From: Oscillospiraceae bacterium
GTDB lineage: Bacteria > Bacillota > Clostridia > Oscillospirales > Ruminococcaceae
Assembly: GCA_015067125.1 (NCBI GenBank)
Contig: SVNB01000105.1
Span: 1 to 5,343, forward strand
DNA length: 5,343 nucleotides
Direction of reading: 5' to 3'
Position 1 is the first letter of the stretch. Every line of letters starts with the position of its first letter. The notes under the pieces are model-generated. The model was given only the letters and a program-made list of their open reading frames with translations. It was not told where the DNA came from and did not search any database. This document shows positions 1 to 3,487 of the stretch, one piece after another. The position numbers and the translations under genes were made by a program.

Positions 1-240
1 GTACTCTTGCGGTGCCCAAAATATTCTGCGGCATGCGCCTTGAATATTTTGACCGCGGCGCCTCGTCGCGGCAAGACTCGCTTTTTTCGGAACACCGCTT
101 TGCGGTATTCCTCAGCCGCTTGTCTGCCTCTCCTCTTCCCCAAAAAACTGCGTTTTTCGGGGTCCCTTTTCGTTCTCGCTGTTTCGCCCACTGGGCGCGC
201 CTCGCAGGCTTTGCTCTCAAGGGGAAGTGTTTAACATACC
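1..240. other. Hairpin-rich non-coding stretch at left edge
   Basis: I see no supportable gene here: the short open frames lack a ribosome site and resemble no protein I know. The stretch is a chain of inverted repeats: a 10-bp perfect pair 17-26/42-51; ccgcg/cgcgg at 53-57/67-71; ggaa-c-accgc against gcggt-a-ttcc at 89-98/102-111 around a ttt loop; cccc-a-aaaaac against gttttt-c-gggg at 138-148/152-162; cgccc/gggcg at 185-189/193-197; and gcct/aggc at 199-202/206-209. It also carries recurring words such as gcctcg. It may be a repeat element, a piece of a structured RNA, or a decayed sequence; it begins outside the window, so its full extent is unknown. Confidence 0.4.
17..51. repeat. 10-bp perfect inverted repeat
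   Basis: The arms caaaatattc (17-26) and gaatattttg (42-51) are perfectly complementary around a 15-base spacer, which itself can form a 3-bp ggc/gcc stem (30-32/37-39). There is no T tract after it, so it is not an obvious intrinsic terminator. Confidence 0.5.
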
Positions 241-285
241 GGTGATTTATAAAAAATCCAATAGCAATGTCTTTTTACAGCAAAC

Positions 286-321
286 CGCAAAAAAGAAAAA
301 AGCCGCACTTCGGCGGCTTTT
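286..321 (-). terminator. Intrinsic terminator of the zinc-ribbon gene
   Basis: Read on the minus strand, the stem gccgc (317-313) pairs with gcggc (306-302) around a six-base loop, extended by A/T pairs to 298-321. It is followed by a long T-rich tract (complement of the A-rich 288-301). It lies 17 bases beyond the stop codon of the gene at 339-773. On the plus strand only four Ts follow the stem, so it mainly serves the minus strand. Confidence 0.85.
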
Positions 322-338
322 GAGGATATGCGTTTGTG

Positions 339-773
339 TTATTCGTAATGAACGACAGTGTATTTTCCGATAAGGGGAAGATCTTTTGCCCGACCTTTAA
401 ACGCCCGGATTACGCCCATGATGAGGAAAACAAAAGAAGCGATTCCGCCAACGGCGGTAACGATCCAGCCAAGGAAGGGAACAACGGCCGCAATACCGCA
501 GATTATTCCGAAAACATAAAGAACAATGCTTTGGTTGATGTGATAGCGCAGGAATCTGGAATTGGGTTCCAGCAAAAGCGCAATGATGATAAAAATAAAA
601 TTAAGATAGCATATGGCGGAAAGAATTTTTGTTCTTTCAATATCTTCCGGTTCAAAAATGGCGGTGTGGTCGCTTTCGTCCGGAGCTTTGGCTTTTACGC
701 CAAGGGGTTCGCCGCAGATGGGGCAATAGTGGTCGGTTTCCGGAACCTGGGTTCCGCATTTGGGACAGAACAT
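339..773 (-). CDS. Zinc-ribbon membrane protein, DUF4870/Tic20-like
   Basis: This 144-residue protein starts with a zinc ribbon, CPKC at residues 3-6 and CPIC at 17-20, followed by a charged, probably flexible linker (about 22-48). The rest is hydrophobic, with likely membrane segments near 50-68, 82-100 and 103-123. The segment between the first two, with R76, H78 and Q81 in a FLRYHINQS context, resembles the F-x-R-x-H-x-x-Q signature of DUF4870/Tic20-like bacterial membrane proteins, and the Lys-rich end with LPLIGKY also fits that group. Such proteins have no established enzymatic role; the ribbon should face the cytoplasm, perhaps binding protein or nucleic acid. The ATG at 771-773 follows GGAGG (787-783) with a 9-base spacing. 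The gene is monocistronic, with its own promoter and terminator, and is divergent from the 994-1546 operon. The domain call rests on visible motifs; the function is unknown. Confidence 0.85.
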   Translation of the reverse strand: MFCPKCGTQVPETDHYCPICGEPLGVKAKAPDESDHTAIFEPEDIERTKILSAICYLNFIFIIIALLLEPNSRFLRYHINQSIVLYVFGIICGIAAVVPFLGWIVTAVGGIASFVFLIMGVIRAFKGRAKDLPLIGKYTVVHYE

Positions 774-805
774 AGAAAAATACCTCCTTTTTTCTCGATA
801 ATATT

Positions 806-834
806 ATGTTAGCACATAAAAAATACCTGCGCAA
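806..834 (-). promoter_or_regulatory. Probable promoter of the zinc-ribbon gene
   Basis: On the minus strand TTGCGC (834-829) and TAACAT (811-806) are separated by 17 bases, and a TGC immediately before the -10 makes it an extended -10 site. The ATG is about 30 bases downstream of the expected start of transcription. The -10 is imperfect, and other A/T-rich hexamers nearby (e.g. TATTAT) could serve instead. Confidence 0.5.
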
Positions 835-885
835 TATTTTGCCGCAAAAGTTAAGAAAAGTTTAAAATTTTACCTGTTGAAAAAG

Positions 886-914
886 AAAAAATATTCGTTT
901 CCGAAATATTTTTT
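886..914. repeat. A/T-rich inverted repeat between divergent promoters
   Basis: aaaaaatatt (886-895) and aatatttttt (905-914) are a perfect 10-bp inverted repeat with a 9-base spacer. It ends 9 bases before the -35 box of the plus-strand promoter (924-929). Its place suggests an UP-like element or a protein-binding site; a terminator role is unlikely between divergent promoters. The sequence is low complexity, so chance is a real alternative. Confidence 0.4.
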
Positions 915-923
915 ACCGGTGTG

Positions 924-952
924 TTGACAATAAAACTTGGCAGTGCTATATT
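924..952 (+). promoter_or_regulatory. Strong sigma-A-type promoter of the DUF6442-HTH operon
   Basis: The consensus -35 TTGACA (924-929) and the -10 TATATT (947-952) are 17 bases apart, and TGC at 944-946 gives an extended -10. Transcription should start near 959, leaving a leader of about 35 bases before the ATG at 994. This is the best promoter in the window. A near-consensus promoter in front of a small regulator gene is compatible with control by repression. Confidence 0.8.
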
Positions 953-975
953 GTATTTGCAAAGAAAACTTGGCA
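932..975 (+). promoter_or_regulatory. Candidate operator: 11-bp direct repeat over the promoter
   Basis: aaaacttggca occurs at 932-942, inside the -35/-10 spacer, and again at 965-975, just after the expected transcription start. The copies are exactly 33 bases apart, close to three helical turns, so both would lie on the same DNA face. The HTH regulator encoded at 1334-1546 is the natural candidate to bind here and control its own operon. This is inference; the seen facts are the exact repeat and its position. Confidence 0.45.
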
Positions 976-993
976 AAAAAGGAGGCCGAATGT

Positions 994-1323
994 ATGAACA
1001 AGGAAGAAATTCTGCGCAAAAGCAGAAAAGATTATTCCGAAAACGACGGAATTCTTAAAGAGCATATAAAAAGCATAAGGCCGATGATAATCGCGCTTCT
1101 GGCCGCATTGTTTTTCCTTTTTTGGATAGAAGCAAAATACCTCGAAGGCAGCGTTATCCGTGATAGCGCAAAAATAATGGTTTACGCAATGCTTGCGGCA
1201 GACGGTTTTTACTGCTTTTATCTTTCCCGCAAAGGAATCTGGCTTGCAATGAGCATTCTTTGGGCGGTCAATACCGTTATGAGCGGCTGGCTTTTCCTGA
1301 ATGCCGCCAAAAATTTTATGTGA
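994..1323 (+). CDS. Small integral membrane protein, DUF6442-like
   Basis: This 109-residue protein begins with the charged sequence MNKEEILRKSRKD, the hallmark I recognise for DUF6442 proteins of Firmicutes. A polar N-terminal stretch (1-29) is followed by likely membrane segments near 30-46, 61-77 and 82-104. No catalytic motif or signal peptide is visible, and the biochemical role is unknown. I chose the ATG at 994 because GGAGG (981-985) sits 8 bases upstream and family members start this way; the frame could be extended upstream to 937, but that would run through the promoter. An out-of-frame ATG at 990-992 is too close to the ribosome site. The stop is 10 bases before the HTH gene, so the two are cotranscribed. 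The regulator-plus-membrane-protein pairing recurs in Clostridia and Bacilli, where its role is generally not characterised. Confidence 0.85.
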   Translation: MNKEEILRKSRKDYSENDGILKEHIKSIRPMIIALLAALFFLFWIEAKYLEGSVIRDSAKIMVYAMLAADGFYCFYLSRKGIWLAMSILWAVNTVMSGWLFLNAAKNFM

Positions 1324-1333
1324 GATACCGCCT

Positions 1334-1546
1334 ATGAAGAAAGAATCGCTTGTTTTAAAAAACAGAATAAAAGAAGCAAGAACGGCCCTTGGGTATTCCC
1401 AGGAACAGCTTGCGGAAATGGTGGGCGTTTCGCGCAACACCATAAGCTCCATAGAAACCGGGCAGTTCAGTCCCACGGCAAAACTTGCGCTTATTCTTTG
1501 CATTGCCCTTAACAAAAAATTCGAGGATATTTTTTATTTTGAATAA
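1334..1546 (+). CDS. Small XRE-family HTH transcriptional regulator
   Basis: This 70-residue protein is almost entirely one Cro/C1-type helix-turn-helix domain. Residues 9-20 (KNRIKEARTALG) form helix 1, residues 23-31 (QEQLAEMVG) helix 2, and residues 33-41 (SRNTISSIE) the recognition helix, followed by the usual ETG-x-x-x-P turn. It ends in the FEDIF motif typical of the small stand-alone regulators that resemble YozG or plasmid Cro proteins. The ATG at 1334 lies 10 bases after the stop of the DUF6442-like gene; only a weak gtgag precedes it, so translation is probably coupled to the upstream gene. An in-frame ATG at 1301 would overlap that gene and adds no conserved residue. It is followed at once by a terminator. 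It most likely represses its own operon promoter, which carries an exact direct repeat; the target is inferred. Confidence 0.9.
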   Translation: MKKESLVLKNRIKEARTALGYSQEQLAEMVGVSRNTISSIETGQFSPTAKLALILCIALNKKFEDIFYFE

Positions 1547-1550
1547 AATT

Positions 1551-1585
1551 CGCCCTGCGGAAGATTTTTCTGCAGAGCGTTTTTT
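1551..1585 (+). terminator. Intrinsic terminator of the DUF6442-HTH operon
   Basis: A stem of 1551-1562 against 1568-1579 has a single c/a mismatch (1554/1576), one G-T pair and a 5-base loop, and is followed by six Ts at 1580-1585. It begins 4 bases after the HTH stop codon, closing the two-gene operon. Confidence 0.88.
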
Positions 1586-1735
1586 AATTTACGGCTGAAA
1601 GTGATTATATAAATGTAGGGGCGGCCCTGTGTGGCCGCCCGCTTTTCCGTACTGTTATAAGGAACGGTCTTGACCGTTCCGCAAAAAGCAACCAATTTAC
1701 AGTAGGGCGGGGGCTCGCTCCCGCCGCAAACAAGT

Positions 1736-1819
1736 AACCCGGAGGGCAGCCTTCCCTTGGGGGAAGGGGGACCGCCGCTTGCGGCGGTGGATGAGGGATA
1801 ACCAAGAACCCGGAGGGCA
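1736..1819 (+). repeat. Pair of 13-bp direct repeats inside the composite element
   Basis: aacccggagggca occurs exactly at 1736-1748 and 1807-1819, 71 bases apart, each preceded by caag and followed by a hairpin module (cttccc... or cctccc...) that runs into a gatgaggga- or cagaggga-type end. This looks like tandem duplication of one module followed by divergence of its stem. Confidence 0.65.
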
Positions 1820-1918
1820 ACCTCCCGCTGGTAAGGTAGGTGCCACCGCAGGTGACAGAGGGAGAGGAATCCTATCCCTTTAAACCCGGTCGATTATTTA
1901 TAAAAGTATCCCCCAGTC

Positions 1919-1944
1919 TTTTTTAACCGCAAGCGGTTAAAAAA
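1919..1944. repeat. Near-perfect palindrome, 12-bp arms
   Basis: ttttttaaccgc (1919-1930) and gcggttaaaaaa (1933-1944) are complementary over all 12 bases with only aa between. The T tract precedes rather than follows the GC stem on both strands, so it is not an ordinary intrinsic terminator. As DNA it could extrude a cruciform; as RNA it forms a very stable hairpin. Confidence 0.65.
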
Positions 1945-2073
1945 TCCAGCCCCCTTTAGGCAAGGGGGCCAAATTGCCCACCGCAGGGCCGCCCCTACGG
2001 CGTTTCAATAAAATACACCGGATTTTGCAAAAGAATCCCAAGCTCACGCTTTTCCGCTGCATGGGGTCTGTGC

Positions 2074-2101
2074 AAAAAAGAACTCCCATTGCAGGGAGTT
2101 C
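2074..2101 (-). terminator. Intrinsic terminator of the threonine aldolase gene
   Basis: On the minus strand gaactccc (2101-2094 region) pairs over 8 bp with gggagttc (2087-2080) around a 6-base loop, and six Ts follow (complement of aaaaaa at 2074-2079). The stem begins 11 bases beyond the stop codon at 2113-2115. Confidence 0.88.
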
Positions 2102-2112
2102 CAAAAAATTTT

Positions 2113-3201
2113 TTATTTGCCGATATAATTTTTTACAATGCCGGCGCATACCTTTTTGATGAACCATTCGGAAATATCCGTAATGGCAGCTTCTGTGCTG
2201 GCGCAGGAAGTTACTATGCGCACCGCCCATCTTCCGTCGGGAAGTCTTGCCTGAATAAAGCAGCCGTATGTATCGGAAAGTTCCCGGCCAAGCTCTTCCG
2301 GAACAAGAACAAAAATCTGGTTGGTCTGGAAGGGTGCGTAAAGGTCAAATCCGGCCTGTTTAATTGCTTCCACAATGCGTTCGGCGGATTCGTTGGCGTA
2401 TTTTGCCATTTCAAAATAAAGTCCGGAAGAAAGTGCTTCTTCAAACATTGCGCCTACTACAAAGCCTTTTGCAAGCATAAATCCGCGCTGTTTGATAAGC
2501 CAGCGAAGGTGGTCGGCAGATTCCGCATCGGTAAGAACAAGCGCTTCGCCGAAAAGAAGACCGTTTTTGGTGCCGCCAAGATAAAATCCGTCGCAAAGCG
2601 CGCCAAGGTCTTTAAGGGTAACGTCGTTGTATCTGGACATAAGAGCGGAAGCAAGTCTTGCTCCGTCAACAAAAAGTTTCATTCCGTTTGCATGGCAGTA
2701 TTCGGAAAGTGCGGAAATTTCCGCCTTACTGTAAATGGTGCCAAGTTCTGTGGATTGAGAAATGTAAACAAGCTTGGGAACAACCATGTGCTCGCTTTCA
2801 AAACCCTTGAAAACAGGGTCGATAAGTTCGGGAGTAAGCTTGCCGTCAACGTCCACGGGAATGGTGATGGCTTTTCTGCCGGCATATTCTATGGATCCGG
2901 TTTCGTGCACGTTAATGTGGCCGGTATCCGCGCAGATTACAGCATCATAGGTGTTGCGCAAAAATGCGGAAATTGCAAGAACGTTTGTGGCCGTGCCTCC
3001 GCCGATAAAAGCAATGGTTGCATCGGGTTTTCCGCAAAGGTCGCGAATAATATTTGCGGCTGCTTCGGAATGTTTATCCTCGCCGTAAGGGGTGTTTGTT
3101 TCATAGGCAAGGCTTAAAAGTTTTTCGATTATTTTGGGATGAGCGCTTTCGGAATAGTCGTTTCTGAAGCTGTATTTATCTACGTTTGTTCCGCTGTACA
3201 A
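2113..3201 (-). CDS. Threonine aldolase family PLP-dependent enzyme
   Basis: This 362-residue protein is a fold-type I PLP enzyme of the low-specificity L-threonine aldolase / beta-eliminating lyase group, which cleaves L-threonine or allo-threonine to glycine and acetaldehyde in the cytosol. Visible marks are the N-terminal FRNDYSESAHPKI (12-24); the phosphate-binding GGGTATN (67-73); H95 in ADTGH, which in the family stacks on PLP; D179 and R182 in FVDGAR, with D179 holding the pyridine nitrogen; the PLP-binding K212 in GGTKNG; and R328 in VRIVTS, expected to bind the substrate carboxylate. The length fits the family (about 340-360). The start is TTG (3201-3199), supported by GGAGG nine bases upstream and an in-frame stop at 3210-3208; no ATG lies nearby. 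The gene is monocistronic, divergent from glgB. Preference for threonine over a related hydroxy-amino acid is inferred, so no symbol (ltaE-type) is given. Confidence 0.9.
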   Translation of the reverse strand: MYSGTNVDKYSFRNDYSESAHPKIIEKLLSLAYETNTPYGEDKHSEAAANIIRDLCGKPDATIAFIGGGTATNVLAISAFLRNTYDAVICADTGHINVHETGSIEYAGRKAITIPVDVDGKLTPELIDPVFKGFESEHMVVPKLVYISQSTELGTIYSKAEISALSEYCHANGMKLFVDGARLASALMSRYNDVTLKDLGALCDGFYLGGTKNGLLFGEALVLTDAESADHLRWLIKQRGFMLAKGFVVGAMFEEALSSGLYFEMAKYANESAERIVEAIKQAGFDLYAPFQTNQIFVLVPEELGRELSDTYGCFIQARLPDGRWAVRIVTSCASTEAAITDISEWFIKKVCAGIVKNYIGK

Positions 3202-3215
3202 AATCGGTTACCTCC
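3199..3215 (-). promoter_or_regulatory. Ribosome site and TTG start of the aldolase gene
   Basis: On the minus strand GGAGG (3215-3211) is followed after nine bases by TTG (3201-3199). The in-frame codon at 3210-3208 is TAA, so the frame cannot extend further upstream, and the conserved N-terminal motif begins at residue 12. The start is therefore decided by the sequence. Confidence 0.8.
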
Positions 3216-3233
3216 ATATATTTTATTTGCAAT

Positions 3234-3260
3234 AAACACATTGTATCACAAGATGTGTTT
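3234..3260. promoter_or_regulatory. Candidate operator: 8-bp inverted repeat over the aldolase promoter
   Basis: aaacacat (3234-3241) and atgtgttt (3253-3260) are perfect complements with an 11-base spacer, and three more pairs (3231-3233/3262-3264) follow if one base is bulged. The repeat overlaps the -10 box and much of the -35/-10 spacer of the minus-strand promoter, a usual place for a repressor. The regulator is not identifiable from the window. Confidence 0.45.
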
Positions 3261-3268
3261 GATTTAAA
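3240..3268 (-). promoter_or_regulatory. Probable promoter of the threonine aldolase gene
   Basis: On the minus strand TTTAAA (3268-3263) and TACAAT (3245-3240) are 17 bases apart. The -10 differs from TATAAT by one base, but the -35 is weak (four of six). Transcription would start near 3233, about 32 bases before the TTG. Confidence 0.55.
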
Positions 3269-3343
3269 GACAGTTTTGTAAATTTTTTAAAAGCTTTCGT
3301 CATTTTAACATAAAATACCGCTGTTATTTCTACACCTGCGGCC

Positions 3344-3384
3344 TTGAAAAGTACATTGCTAAAATGGTAAAATAATACTATATA
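3344..3384 (+). promoter_or_regulatory. Probable promoter region of glgB
   Basis: Two overlapping arrangements fit: TTGCTA (3356-3361) with TATATA (3379-3384) at 17 bases, or TTGAAA (3344-3349) with TAAAAT (3368-3373) at 18 bases. The first has the better spacing, the second the better -35. Either leaves a leader of roughly 100 bases before the glgB ATG. The whole region is A/T-rich, so the choice cannot be made by eye. Confidence 0.4.
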
Positions 3385-3422
3385 TAAGTACGCAAAATTT
3401 TTTACTTAAAATAAATATATCA

Positions 3423-3467
3423 TGCCCTTTTGCCTGCTTTGCGGGCACCTCGCCTTTTGGGCAAGGC
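3423..3467 (+). repeat. Hairpins in the glgB leader just before the ribosome site
   Basis: tgcctgc (3431-3437) pairs with gcgggca (3441-3447) around a ttt loop (one G-T pair), and gcctt (3452-3456) pairs with aaggc (3463-3467). The competing pairing of tgccc (3423-3427) with gggca at 3459-3463 or 3443-3447 is also possible, so alternative folds exist. The block is GC-rich between A/T-rich sequence and ends 8 bases before the AAAGGAG (3475-3481) of glgB. It may be an intergenic repeat insertion or may affect glgB translation. Confidence 0.4.
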
Positions 3468-3487
3468 TGTTACGAAAGGAGAACTTT

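Larger units (their letters stand above)
1615..1998. repeat. Composite hairpin repeat element with 15-bp terminal inverted repeats
   Basis: The stretch has no credible gene. Its ends, gtaggggcggccctg (1615-1629) and cagggccgcccctac (1984-1998), are perfect complements. Inside are tight hairpins: gggcggcc/ggccgccc (1619-1626/1633-1640), ggaacggtc/gaccgttcc (1661-1669/1672-1680), gcggg/cccgc (1707-1711/1720-1724), ccttccc/gggaagg (1750-1756/1761-1767), accgccgc/gcggcggt (1771-1778/1781-1788), ggagg/cctcc (1812-1816/1821-1825) and gccccctt/aagggggc (1949-1956/1962-1969). From memory, motifs such as GTAGGGGCGG and CGGAGGGCA-CCTCC are common in dispersed intergenic repeats of gut Clostridia. It could be a MITE-like element or a nest of REP-like modules. 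I see no clear target-site duplication (left flank ataaat, right flank ggcgtt) and no transposase. It fills most of the 566-base gap between the HTH and aldolase genes. Confidence 0.7.

Noticed and set aside
7..245. Two short overlapping plus-strand open frames of 75 and 77 residues
   Set aside because: They lack a ribosome site, have no recognisable domain and overlap several hairpins, as expected of non-coding repeat sequence.
336..812. A 158-residue plus-strand open frame opposite the zinc-ribbon gene
   Set aside because: The minus-strand product has the CxxC pairs, membrane segments, ribosome site, promoter and terminator; the plus frame has none.
946..1515. A 189-residue minus-strand open frame across the DUF6442-HTH operon
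   Set aside because: It lies opposite two well-supported genes with promoter, ribosome site and terminator, and would read through the operon promoter.
1605..1820. A 71-residue minus-strand open frame inside the composite repeat
   Set aside because: Its proline- and arginine-rich translation comes from GC-rich hairpin modules; there is no ribosome site or domain.
1919..1944. The palindrome as a bidirectional terminator
   Set aside because: The T tract precedes the GC stem on both strands and As follow it, the opposite of an intrinsic terminator.
1615..1998. The repeat block as a CRISPR array
   Set aside because: There is no regular repeat-spacer pattern; the only exact direct repeat found is a 13-mer present twice.
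2089..3117. A 342-residue plus-strand open frame opposite the aldolase gene
   Set aside because: The minus-strand frame has the full set of PLP-enzyme motifs. The plus-strand frame is Lys/Phe/Gly/Cys-rich, matches no family I know and starts within the aldolase terminator.
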